From the NCBI GenBank assembly GCA_020852175.1, contig JADZBH010000012.1, forward strand, positions 124,001 to 188,000: a stretch of 64,000 nucleotides of DNA, in the 5' to 3' direction. This document shows, piece by piece, positions 9,538 to 17,304 of this stretch. The notes below the pieces were generated by a model. The model was not told the DNA's origin and did no database searches. It saw only the letters and a program-made list of their open reading frames with translations. The translations under genes were made by a program, and so were the position numbers. The stretch comes from Bryobacterales bacterium. Lineage in GTDB: Bacteria > Acidobacteriota > Terriglobia > Bryobacterales > Bryobacteraceae. Every line of letters starts with the position of its first letter. Position 1 is the stretch's first letter.

Positions 9538-9560
9538 CGCCCGGTGATAGCATGTGGGCC

Positions 9561-10928
9561 ATGTCCACACGGCGAGAATTCTTTTCGGCAGCGGCCGCGG
9601 CCACGGTAGCCGCCGCCGCCGCCCCGGCTCACACCAACGTGGTCGTCATCCTCTGCGACGACCTCGGCTATGGCGACCTTGGCTGCTACGGTTCGCCCAT
9701 CGCCACCCCCCACATTGACTCGCTCGCCCGCGACGGTTCCCGGTTCACCCACTATTACTCCGGCAACCCGGTTTGCTCGCCTTCCCGTGCCGCGCTTCTC
9801 ACCGGCCGCTATTGTGTACGCGCCGGCGTGCCCCGTGTCTTCTTCCCACGCGACAAAGAGGGTATGCCGCTCTCGGAAATCACCATGGCCAACGTTCTGA
9901 AGAAGGCCGGCTACGCCACCCAATGCGTCGGCAAGTGGCACCTGGGCCACCTGTCGCCCTATCTGCCCACCGACAGGGGCTTCGATCATTACTTCGGTAT
10001 CCCGTATTCCAACGACATGACCCCGCGCTGGCTGATGGAGGACACCAAGGTCCTTGAAGAGAACGTCGCTCTGGATGACCTCACCCCCCGCTACACCGAA
10101 CGCGCCGTTGGCTTCATCGAATCCTCGCGCGGCAAGCCCTTCTTCCTTTACATGCCGCACACCTATCCTCATATTCCGCTGGGCGCCAGCAAACGCTTCC
10201 GCGGGAAGTCGCCCCAGGGCATTTACGGTGATGTCGTGCAGGAGATCGACTGGAGCGTCGGCGAGGTTCTCGCGGCACTCAAACGCACTGGCGCGGCGGA
10301 CAATACACTGGTCGTTTTCAGCTCCGATAACGGACCCTGGTACCAGGGCTCTCCCGGCCGTCTGCGGGGCCGCAAGGGCATGACCTGGGAGGGAGGCCAA
10401 CGCGTGCCCATGCTGGCCCGCCTGCCCGGCCGCGTGGCCAAGGGGCGCGTCGTCGATACTCCCTGCGGCGTCTGGGACCTGATGCCCACCGTCTGCCATC
10501 TCACCGGCGCCGCCAAACCCGGCGTCACCCTGGACGGCGTTGACCTGACCGGCGTGTTCAAAGGCTCCGCCCGCTCGCTCGACCGCGACCCCATGCTGAT
10601 CTTCGACGGCATGGACCTGCAGTGCGCCCGTTGGGGACAGTGGAAACTCCACCTCGCCCGCCGCAACCACGTCATTTACAGTCCTGCGCCGCAGGGCGGC
10701 ACGCTGACGCTGCCGATCCGCCCCGAACTCTACGACGTTGCCACCGACGTCGATGAAAGCTATGATGTCGCTGCGGAGCATCCCGGCGTCGTCGCCAGCA
10801 TCACGGCGAGCGTCAACCGCATCATGGAGGGCATGCCCGAACCCGTGCGCCAGGCCCGCGCCCAGGTTCTCGCCCACGCCGCCACCACGCCCCCGGCGGG
10901 CCAGGTTCCACAGCGCCGGGCAAACTGA
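9561..10928 (+). CDS. Sulfatase 2, Tat-exported
   Basis: 455 residues from the ATG at 9561, which gives the twin-arginine leader MSTRREFFSAAAAA; an in-frame ATG at 9552 is the alternative, and the frame is open further upstream only inside the preceding gene. The sulfatase signature CSPSR is near residue 72, the metal-binding LCDDLGYGD near 31, GKWHLG in the middle and SSDNGPW later. This pattern is close to arylsulfatase A-type enzymes. It should remove sulfate esters from glycans in the periplasm after formylglycine conversion. It is followed 18 nt later by the DUF1080 gene, suggesting joint use on a saccharide. Confidence 0.92.
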   Translation: MSTRREFFSAAAAATVAAAAAPAHTNVVVILCDDLGYGDLGCYGSPIATPHIDSLARDGSRFTHYYSGNPVCSPSRAALLTGRYCVRAGVPRVFFPRDKEGMPLSEITMANVLKKAGYATQCVGKWHLGHLSPYLPTDRGFDHYFGIPYSNDMTPRWLMEDTKVLEENVALDDLTPRYTERAVGFIESSRGKPFFLYMPHTYPHIPLGASKRFRGKSPQGIYGDVVQEIDWSVGEVLAALKRTGAADNTLVVFSSDNGPWYQGSPGRLRGRKGMTWEGGQRVPMLARLPGRVAKGRVVDTPCGVWDLMPTVCHLTGAAKPGVTLDGVDLTGVFKGSARSLDRDPMLIFDGMDLQCARWGQWKLHLARRNHVIYSPAPQGGTLTLPIRPELYDVATDVDESYDVAAEHPGVVASITASVNRIMEGMPEPVRQARAQVLAHAATTPPAGQVPQRRAN

Positions 10929-10946
10929 GTATCCGGGAGATTTCAC

Positions 10947-11576
10947 ATGCGCTACCTGCTTGCTTTGCTGCTGGCCGTCGCGGCTTCGGCCGCCGGAGAC
11001 GGCTTCGTCCCTCTGTTCAACGGTAAGAACCTCGATGGCTGGATGCTCTCCGGCGGGAAAGGGAAGGGTTACGTCGTGGAAAACGGAACCATCGTCTGCC
11101 CGGCCGATGGCGGCGGCAACCTCCTGACCGAAAAAGAGTACGCGAACTTCATCCTGCGTTTCGACTTCAAAATGGAGCCCGGCGGCAATAACGGCGTGGG
11201 GATCCGCACCCCCCGCGAAGGCGATGCGGCTTACACCGGCATGGAGATCCAGATTCTCGACCATAACCATGAGCGCTATGCAGGCAAACTCCGGCCGGAG
11301 CAGAAACATGGCTCGGTGTATGACCTGATCGCCGCGCAGAAAGAGGCTCTGAAACCGGCGGGGGAGTGGAACCATGAGGAAATCACGGCAAATGGAAAGA
11401 AAATAGAGGTCCGGCTGAACGGCGTGCTCATCACCAAGGCGGATTTGGGCACGATCACGGACCCGGCCAAGCTGGCCAAACACCCCGGCGTGAAACGCAC
11501 CAGCGGGCACCTTGGGTTTCTCGGTCACGGAACGAGGGTGGAGTTCAAAAATATTGAGATTAAAGAGTTACGTTAA
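10947..11576 (+). CDS. Exported DUF1080 (3-keto-disaccharide hydrolase domain) protein
   Basis: 209 residues with a Sec signal peptide ([17 protein letters not shown]). [14 protein letters not shown] is the hallmark beginning of DUF1080 domains. [25 protein letters not shown] forms the central strands, and [21 protein letters not shown] the end. The fold is a concanavalin-like jelly roll, and several members hydrolyse 3-keto-glycosides in oxidative disaccharide breakdown. A GGAG sequence just before the ATG is a good ribosome site. Placed 18 nt after sulfatase 2, it probably acts on the same class of substrate. Confidence 0.9.
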   Translation: MRYLLALLLAVAASAAGDGFVPLFNGKNLDGWMLSGGKGKGYVVENGTIVCPADGGGNLLTEKEYANFILRFDFKMEPGGNNGVGIRTPREGDAAYTGMEIQILDHNHERYAGKLRPEQKHGSVYDLIAAQKEALKPAGEWNHEEITANGKKIEVRLNGVLITKADLGTITDPAKLAKHPGVKRTSGHLGFLGHGTRVEFKNIEIKELR

Positions 11577-11643
11577 ATCTCTACTCGAACGCGGGTGATG
11601 CGCACATTTCTGCTGGAAATACCCCACAAGCTCGGGTACACTT

Positions 11644-11674
11644 AGGCTTACTAGTAGTTTTAGTAAATAAGCCT
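11644..11674. repeat. AT-rich stem-loop before the Hpt gene
   Basis: AGGCTTA at 11644-11650 pairs perfectly with TAAGCCT at 11668-11674, and inner bases (CT...AG) can extend the stem with a bulge. The hairpin ends 6 nt before the ATG at 11681 and is unusually AT-rich for this DNA. It could control translation of the Hpt gene. It lacks a T tract, so it is not a standard terminator. Confidence 0.4.
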
Positions 11675-11680
11675 GAGACG

Positions 11681-12130
11681 ATGCCGGAACTTCACATATC
11701 CTCCTCTCACAGACGCACGGTTCAGCCGATGCGTCCTAGCATGAGAGGTGATGTGACAACGGGCACCATAGCGGATTGGCCGATGCAATTGGCCGTATTC
11801 AACCGGAACCTGGCGCTGGATCGCGTTGGGGGAGATGAGGATCTCCTCCGCGAAGTGGCGCAATTGTTTCTCCAGGAGTACCCGTCGTTGATGGGCCAAC
11901 TGGAGGACGCCGTGGCGCGCGACGATGCCAGCCGGGTCATGGAGACGGCTCACACCATGAAGGGTTCGCTGGCCACGTTGGGCGCGGAGGCAGGAACGCA
12001 GATCGCCTTCCAACTCGAATCGATGGGCCGCCACCGCACCCTGGAAGGGTCCCACGAAACCTGCCGGGCGCTCGCCGACCAACTCAATGAGCTCAAGTCC
12101 GAACTGCAAAAGGTAGCCGCCGGAGCCTAA
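11681..12130 (+). CDS. Hpt domain phosphotransfer protein
   Basis: 149 residues; about 110 form a single histidine phosphotransfer domain. AHTMKGSLATLGA carries the phospho-accepting His in the expected HxxKG context. GGDEDLLREVAQLFLQEYP is the typical first helix, and helix-forming DQLNELKSEL ends it. Such proteins relay phosphate between receiver domains in multi-step phosphorelays. The N-terminal 35 residues look unstructured and the true start may be one of the in-frame ATGs at 11729 or 11741. It stands alone with no kinase next to it; the nearest hybrid kinase is encoded at 14672-16639 on the other strand. Confidence 0.85.
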   Translation: MPELHISSSHRRTVQPMRPSMRGDVTTGTIADWPMQLAVFNRNLALDRVGGDEDLLREVAQLFLQEYPSLMGQLEDAVARDDASRVMETAHTMKGSLATLGAEAGTQIAFQLESMGRHRTLEGSHETCRALADQLNELKSELQKVAAGA

Positions 12131-12167
12131 TCCGCCGCCGCCCCTTCCAAGGCCGGAAAATCGGCCA

Positions 12168-12176
12168 TGGTATAGT
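12168..12176 (+). promoter_or_regulatory. Possible extended -10 promoter for mqnD
   Basis: TGG followed by TATAGT (12171-12176) fits an extended -10 element (TGnTATAAT with one mismatch), placed about 18 nt before the mqnD ATG. No convincing -35 hexamer is seen at normal spacing, as is usual for extended -10 promoters. The transcript would have a very short leader. Confidence 0.35.
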
Positions 12177-12194
12177 AAGAACTCACACACCAGC

Positions 12195-13040
12195 ATGGTT
12201 CCCACAGAGGTTCGAGAGATCGTCTGCGCGCATAGCCCAGACTCAGACGACGCCTATATGTTCTACGCCATGGCGACGCGCAAGGTGCGCTCACGCCTGG
12301 TGACGGTTTCCCATGTCCTGTCCGACATCGAGACCCTGAACCGCAAGGCCATGGAGGGCGCCTACGAGCTGACAGCCATCAGCTATCACGCCTATCCGTA
12401 TGTCGCTGACAAGTACCAACTGATGGCCAGCGGTTCCAGCGTCGGCGATGGTTACGGCCCTCTGTTGATCTCCACGCGCAACATGGACCCCTCCGAAGTG
12501 AAGGGCAAGCGCATCGCCATTCCCGGTAAGCTCACCACCGCTTTCCTCACGCTCAGCCTGTTCGAGCCCGACTTCGTGCCCGTGGTGATGCCCTTCGACC
12601 AGATTCCCGACGCCGTGCGCGAGCGCTCCGTCGACCTCGGCCTTGTCATTCACGAAGCCCAGTTGACCTTCTCCAAGGGCGGTTTTCACTGCATCACCGA
12701 CCTGGGCAAGTGGTGGAAACAGACCTACAACCTGCCGCTGCCCCTGGGAGCCAACGCGCTGCTCCGCTCGCTTCCCGCGGAAGTGAAGACGGAATGCTGC
12801 CGCATGATGAAAGAGAGCATCCAACACGCCCTCGACCACCACGAAGAGGCTCTCAACTACGCCATGCAGTTCGCCCGCGATATGGAAACACCCCTGGCGG
12901 AAAAGTTCGTCGGCATGTATGTGAATCATCACACGCTGGATTGCGGCGAAGACGTTCCCGCCGCCGCCCAGAAGCTGCTCGACATGGGCTTCGAAGCCGG
13001 CATCCTGCCCTCGCGCATTCAGGTCGAATTCGTCCGTTAA
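12195..13040 (+). CDS. mqnD: 1,4-dihydroxy-6-naphthoate synthase, menaquinone futalosine pathway
   Basis: 281 residues, normal for MqnD. HSPDSDDAYMFYAM near the start is the family signature; then AISYHAYPYVADKY, SVGDGYGPLLIS and VDLGLVIHEAQLTF follow the periplasmic-binding-protein-like fold of MqnA/MqnD. MqnD converts cyclic dehypoxanthinyl futalosine to 1,4-dihydroxy-6-naphthoate in the alternative menaquinone route. The other mqn genes are not in the window. MqnA is the main alternative, but the HSPDSDDA opening favours MqnD. Confidence 0.88.
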   Translation: MVPTEVREIVCAHSPDSDDAYMFYAMATRKVRSRLVTVSHVLSDIETLNRKAMEGAYELTAISYHAYPYVADKYQLMASGSSVGDGYGPLLISTRNMDPSEVKGKRIAIPGKLTTAFLTLSLFEPDFVPVVMPFDQIPDAVRERSVDLGLVIHEAQLTFSKGGFHCITDLGKWWKQTYNLPLPLGANALLRSLPAEVKTECCRMMKESIQHALDHHEEALNYAMQFARDMETPLAEKFVGMYVNHHTLDCGEDVPAAAQKLLDMGFEAGILPSRIQVEFVR

Positions 13041-13087
13041 GCCTTTTCCCTGCAACGTAGAACGGCTGCGGATGGTCTAATGGACAT

Positions 13088-14365
13088 ATGCGCATCCGTA
13101 CTCTGTTTTTACTTCTGCTGATTGTTCCCGCACTGGTTGCCCAGGATGGCTCCAAGCAGGTGGTCAAGATGCTGAAGGAACTGGGCAAGGACGCCGGTCC
13201 GCAGGCCGTCGACCGCGTTACCCCCTACCTGAAGGACACCGACGTCGAGGTGCGCCGCGAAGCCGTCACCGCGCTCGTCCGGTTGGGCGGGTTGAACAGC
13301 CTCGATCCTCTTGTGGAAGCCACCAAGGACGCAGACGAGGAGATCCAGATCCGCTCAACCGACGGCCTGGTGAACTTTTACCTGCCCGGCTACATCGAGT
13401 TCGGGCTTACCGCCTCGCTGAAACGCGCCGGTTCCAGCCTGAAGGGCAAGTTCACCGACACCAACGACCGCATCGTTCCGCCCTACGTCCAGGTGCGTGA
13501 GGATGTGGTGCGCGCCATCGGCGCCGTGGCCCGCGGCGGCATCTCGGACCAGTCCCGCGCCAACGCCGCCCGTGGCGTGGGTGTCTTGCGCGGCCGCGCC
13601 GCCCTTCCCGACCTGGCCGAAGCGCTGAAGAGCAAGAAGACGCCCGTGATTTACGAAAGCCTGGTCGCCATTCAGAAGATCGGCGATCCGGCCGCGGCGG
13701 ATTCCTTCGCCTTCCTCCTCCGCGATCCGGATGAGAAGGTTCAGATCACCGCCATTGAAGCCACCGGCCAGCTCCGGAACAAGAACGCTGCGTCGCGTCT
13801 CCGCGAGGTGCTGGGCGAGAGCAAGAAAATCAAGGTCAGACGCGCCGCCCTCATCGCCCTGGCCAAGCTGCCCGACCCGGGCAACCGCCCCGTCTACGAG
13901 CAGTTCATCCTGGACCGTGACGACGGCCTGCGCGGCGCCGCGGCCGAGGGCTTTGCCCGTCTGAAGAATCCCGAGGATGCCGTGCGCATGGTGAAGATGT
14001 TCAACGAGGAGCAGAAGATGAACTCCCGTCTGAGCCTCGCCTTCGCCGCCGTGATGCTGGGCAAACGCGATCTGGCCGAGATGAGCCCCTTGCAATACCT
14101 GGTGAACACGCTGAATTCGGTGGCCTGGCGCGGAGTGGCGCACGCTTTCCTGATTGAGCTGTGCCGCGAGCCCGACATTCGCCAGGCACTCTATCCCACC
14201 ATATCCCAGCGGACCAAGGACGAGAAGATCTGGCTGGCCGACGTATTCGCGCGAACCTATACCGCCGACGCACGCCCCGTGCTCGAAAAACTCAGCCAGG
14301 ATGGAGATACAGAAGTGGCCCAGGCGGGGGCCCGGGCCATTCGGACTTTGGGATTGCAGCAGTAA
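13088..14365 (+). CDS. Exported HEAT-repeat protein
   Basis: 425 residues with a short signal peptide (MRIRTLFLLLLIVPALVAQ). Nearly all of the mature protein is made of about 30-residue helical repeats, seen as phrases such as DTDVEVRREAVTALVRLGG, DEKVQITAIEATGQL and DGLRGAAAEGFARLKNPED. These are HEAT repeats of the PBS-lyase type. They form protein-binding superhelices, so a scaffold role in the periplasm is likely. The partner is unknown; the preceding mqnD gene is 47 nt away. Confidence 0.85.
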   Translation: MRIRTLFLLLLIVPALVAQDGSKQVVKMLKELGKDAGPQAVDRVTPYLKDTDVEVRREAVTALVRLGGLNSLDPLVEATKDADEEIQIRSTDGLVNFYLPGYIEFGLTASLKRAGSSLKGKFTDTNDRIVPPYVQVREDVVRAIGAVARGGISDQSRANAARGVGVLRGRAALPDLAEALKSKKTPVIYESLVAIQKIGDPAAADSFAFLLRDPDEKVQITAIEATGQLRNKNAASRLREVLGESKKIKVRRAALIALAKLPDPGNRPVYEQFILDRDDGLRGAAAEGFARLKNPEDAVRMVKMFNEEQKMNSRLSLAFAAVMLGKRDLAEMSPLQYLVNTLNSVAWRGVAHAFLIELCREPDIRQALYPTISQRTKDEKIWLADVFARTYTADARPVLEKLSQDGDTEVAQAGARAIRTLGLQQ

Positions 14366-14401
14366 AAGTCTTGCCGGCTGGCGGGAAGCGGGAGAAGCGC
14401 C

Positions 14402-14611
14402 TTACTTGGCCTTCTTCTGCTTCTGCTGGCCGACGCGAACCTTGAACTGCCGTTGGATCAACTCGGAGTGGGCCTTCCAGTCGTAACGGCTGCGCACGTC
14501 CGCCAGATAGGCGTTCACGTCGGCGCCCTTGGGTAGCACGGCCACGACGGTGGCCACCATCGTGCCATCCGGGCTGGTGATCTTGAAACGACGGGCGTTC
14601 GGAATCGACAT
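14402..14611 (-). CDS. Small conserved-looking protein of unknown function
   Basis: 69 residues from ATG 14611, with an AGGAAGG ribosome site directly upstream. The sequence starts MSIPNARRFKITSPDG and ends with a basic tail (QQKQKKAK). No known domain is recognised. The beta-hairpin-like ITSPDGTMVATVVAV followed by a helical AYLADVRSRYDW looks like a real compact domain. The good ribosome site and the gap between the two flanking genes support it as a gene. Confidence 0.55.
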   Translation of the reverse strand: MSIPNARRFKITSPDGTMVATVVAVLPKGADVNAYLADVRSRYDWKAHSELIQRQFKVRVGQQKQKKAK

Positions 14612-14671
14612 AACCTTCCTAGAGTAGCATGCTGGCCGTCCGGGCGGCCCTGGTTCGCGCCAGGCTTCGCA

Positions 14672-16639
14672 TCAGGCTCCGCTGCCCGCCGCCTTGGCCG
14701 CGGCCAGCACGCCCCGCACCTTTCCCAAAAAGGCGCTCAGCGTGAAGGGCTTCTGTAGAAATTCGTAGCCCCTTGCCAGTTGCGCCGAAGCCAGTGACGC
14801 CTGGCCCGTATAGCCAGAGATGAACATGACGCGCGATTCCGGCCGCGCCTGGGAGAGTTGCGAGGCCAGCTCGATACCGCCCATTCCTGGCATCACCACG
14901 TCGGTCACCAGCAGCGGAATCGCCCCCCAATAAGACCCCGCCTTTTCCAAAGCCTCTTCGCCGCTGGACGCCTCAATGACTTCAAACCCCTCCCGCTTCA
15001 GCACCTTACCCATCAGGGCCCGGATGCCGTCTTCATCGTCCACCACAAGAATCGTGGGGGCGGGCGGAGCCGGCGCAGCCAGTGTCTGCATGGGAACCGC
15101 GGAATCGGGGGCGGATTCCAGCGCCGGTAGAAACAGCGTAACGGTGGTTCCAGACTGGTAATCGCTGTCGGCGATCGCATCGCCGCCTACTTCGCGCAGG
15201 AAGCGGTAAAAACGAGCCATCTCCTCGCTGGCGGCGTCTCCGCCCAGGTTCGGTTCAAACAGCCTCGCCCGGGCGTCCGGATGGAGGGCCCTGCCCGTGT
15301 CGTGGATCTCCAGGCGGATGTAGGCGGCGTGGTGCAGTGCGCCTTCCGGCGCCGCCGTGGCCGCTTCCCGGTGGTCCAGGCGCGTGGAAATCGTAATCGT
15401 GCCGCCATCCCTCATCGCGGGGATGGCCCGCCGCAACATCAATTCCAGCCCCAGGCGCAACCGTCCCACATCGGTGCTCGTCGCCACGCCAGGCGCACCC
15501 GGGACGAGTTTCAACACAATCTCCGGCCCGGCCAGTGCCGCCAGTGAGCCGCGCCACTCCTCCAGTTGCGCGTCCAACACAACCGGCCGCGACTCGGGTT
15601 CTGCGTCGCGCCGCGTGCTGGCCGCCAGACGAGAGGTGAGCAGCGACAGCCGGTCTCCGGCCGACAAAATCTCCTGCACATGACCGCGCAGCGGATTGTC
15701 CGACGGCAGGCCGTGCAACAACTCCTCGCCGTAGCCGGAGAGAATCATCAGCAGGTTGTTCGAATCGTGCACGATGCGCCCCGCCAGGTCGTGCATGGCT
15801 TCCACCCGCTCCCCCTGCGAGCTGAGCCGCGCAATCTCGTATTCGGGCGTGATGTCCATGGTGAGGCCCTGCACCCGCAGCGGCTGGTTCGCCTCGTCGC
15901 GAATCACCGTCCAGTAGTCGCGCAGGCGCATGGCGTGGCCTGAACGCACCGGCGTGCCATAGTCACAAGACCGCACGGCCGCCCCGCGCAGTGACAACTC
16001 CCAATATCCCTTGAGCCGCGCCAGGTCTCCCGGATGAACGCGTGCTCCCCAAAAATCGGCGCCCTCGCGCCAACTCTCGCCATCCAGCCCCATGGCCTCG
16101 GCCGTCCCCCCGTCCACCATGGTGAACCGCAGCGTGGCCACATCCAGATCCCAGGCGCAGGCGGGCAACGCCGTCAGCCGTTCGCGGGCCTCTTCCAACT
16201 CCGCCTCGGCCGACGCGCGCGCCTGATTGGCCGCCTCGGTGGACTCCTCCACCGTAAGCAGCACCTCCATCCGGGAAAAATCGTCCCAATCGCGAAACGG
16301 CCGGATACTGTAGCGCATCCACCGTCCGTCGGGCCTCATGCTGAGTTCGCTCACCGGCTCGGTGAGCGACCCGGCCAGCATCCGCGGCACCGCCGCCCGC
16401 AAATGCTCGCTCGGCAGCAGACGTTCTATGTGCGGATTCCCCTCCGACAGCGGGTCAATATCCAGCATCGTCCGCAGCGCGCGGTTGCTGAGTTCCAGGG
16501 TCCCATCCTGGCCGACAATCCCCGTCCCGGAAGGGACGGCCGCCATGATCTCCTGATAATAACGGCGTTCGGCCTCAAGCAAGGAGAGTAGCCGCGCCAC
16601 TTCGCGCGGACTCCACATCTCCAGCTCTCTTCGATTCAT
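14672..16639 (-). CDS. Hybrid sensor histidine kinase with degenerate ATPase domain and receiver
   Basis: 655 residues, no membrane segments. Order: coiled coil, PAS domain (about 30-130), linker helix, second PAS-like domain (about 155-265), DHp with His291 in VHDSNNLLMIL, HATPase_c region (about 360-505), and receiver (about 528-645) with Asp580 in VTDVVMPG and Lys630. The ATPase region lacks expected residues: the N-box Asn is replaced (LELMLRRAIPAM), G1 reads DTGRAL instead of DTGxG, and the GTGLGL G2 box is absent around 466-485. The rest (GTTVTLFLP) is kept. It may not autophosphorylate and may act as a phosphatase, scaffold or receiver-only protein. Confidence 0.87.
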   Translation of the reverse strand: MNRRELEMWSPREVARLLSLLEAERRYYQEIMAAVPSGTGIVGQDGTLELSNRALRTMLDIDPLSEGNPHIERLLPSEHLRAAVPRMLAGSLTEPVSELSMRPDGRWMRYSIRPFRDWDDFSRMEVLLTVEESTEAANQARASAEAELEEARERLTALPACAWDLDVATLRFTMVDGGTAEAMGLDGESWREGADFWGARVHPGDLARLKGYWELSLRGAAVRSCDYGTPVRSGHAMRLRDYWTVIRDEANQPLRVQGLTMDITPEYEIARLSSQGERVEAMHDLAGRIVHDSNNLLMILSGYGEELLHGLPSDNPLRGHVQEILSAGDRLSLLTSRLAASTRRDAEPESRPVVLDAQLEEWRGSLAALAGPEIVLKLVPGAPGVATSTDVGRLRLGLELMLRRAIPAMRDGGTITISTRLDHREAATAAPEGALHHAAYIRLEIHDTGRALHPDARARLFEPNLGGDAASEEMARFYRFLREVGGDAIADSDYQSGTTVTLFLPALESAPDSAVPMQTLAAPAPPAPTILVVDDEDGIRALMGKVLKREGFEVIEASSGEEALEKAGSYWGAIPLLVTDVVMPGMGGIELASQLSQARPESRVMFISGYTGQASLASAQLARGYEFLQKPFTLSAFLGKVRGVLAAAKAAGSGA

Positions 16640-16773
16640 CCGATTCCCTCTGGTCTAGTGTCCCGGCTGGACTTCGGCGCGGGAAGGGTACTTTCGTGTG
16701 GGGCGGTAGTGGTACCGAGGACCGTACTAAGGCTCCGGGAGATCTATCGGCGGAATACCTGAAATTCTGTCGC

Positions 16774-17235
16774 TTAGCGATGATCGGCCAGACTGCGATC
16801 AGCCAGTTCGCCGAACACGGGCAGCCGCAGGTGCTGGCCCGTGTACGTCTTTACCATCATGAAGATACCGATGCCAAACAGCGCCAGACGGAGCAACTTG
16901 GCAAAGTTGAACGGAAAATGGCCGGACATGCCGAAAAAAGGACCGACACCCCAATCCAGGATAAGCACCGCCACGAACAGGTACAGCCCCTGGAAGGCGT
17001 GGAACCTTGCCTGCCGGTTGCCCTGAAAGCGCGCCGACGCCAGCACGAACACCGATGCCAGCCATCCCAGCGTGGGCACATAGCACAACGTGCTCCAGGT
17101 TCGTCCGTCGATGCCGTCGGTGAAGTTTGTCTGCCGGTTCACCCTGGGCGGCACGGCCGGTTGCGGGCCGCCGCACTGCGGGCAGTAAGTGTCCGTGTTG
17201 GACACCTGGCTTCCGCATTGTGTGCAAAATGGCAT
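16774..17235 (-). CDS. Zinc-ribbon integral membrane protein
   Basis: 153 residues. The N-terminus has a zinc ribbon with Cys4, Cys7, Cys18 and Cys21 (MPFCTQCG ... YCPQCGG). Three hydrophobic segments follow at about 46-66, 80-100 and 110-130 (LCYVPTLGWLASVFVLA, FQGLYLFVAVLILDWGV, LALFGIGIFMMVKTY). This resembles DUF4870-like zinc-ribbon membrane proteins. Function unknown. It lies between two unrelated genes and has no close partner. Confidence 0.8.
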   Translation of the reverse strand: MPFCTQCGSQVSNTDTYCPQCGGPQPAVPPRVNRQTNFTDGIDGRTWSTLCYVPTLGWLASVFVLASARFQGNRQARFHAFQGLYLFVAVLILDWGVGPFFGMSGHFPFNFAKLLRLALFGIGIFMMVKTYTGQHLRLPVFGELADRSLADHR

Positions 17236-17304
17236 TCCGTAACAATCCCTGCAATAGTGTACGACAGCATACCGTGCCAGGTTCCCGGCCGGGGCGACAG
17301 CGTT

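Noticed and set aside
9507-11528. A very long open frame on the minus strand opposite sulfatase 2 and the DUF1080 gene.
   Set aside because: Its translation is rich in Gly, His and Arg with no domain, and it lies exactly opposite two clear genes. Long antisense frames are common in this GC-rich DNA.
14634-14649. GGCCG/CGGCC hairpin as a terminator for the hybrid kinase gene.
   Set aside because: No T tract on either side, and such GC palindromes are expected by chance in this DNA.
16640-16773. A 134-nt gap as a site for a small RNA or tRNA.
   Set aside because: No tRNA-like elements or clear promoter and terminator; nothing recognisable.
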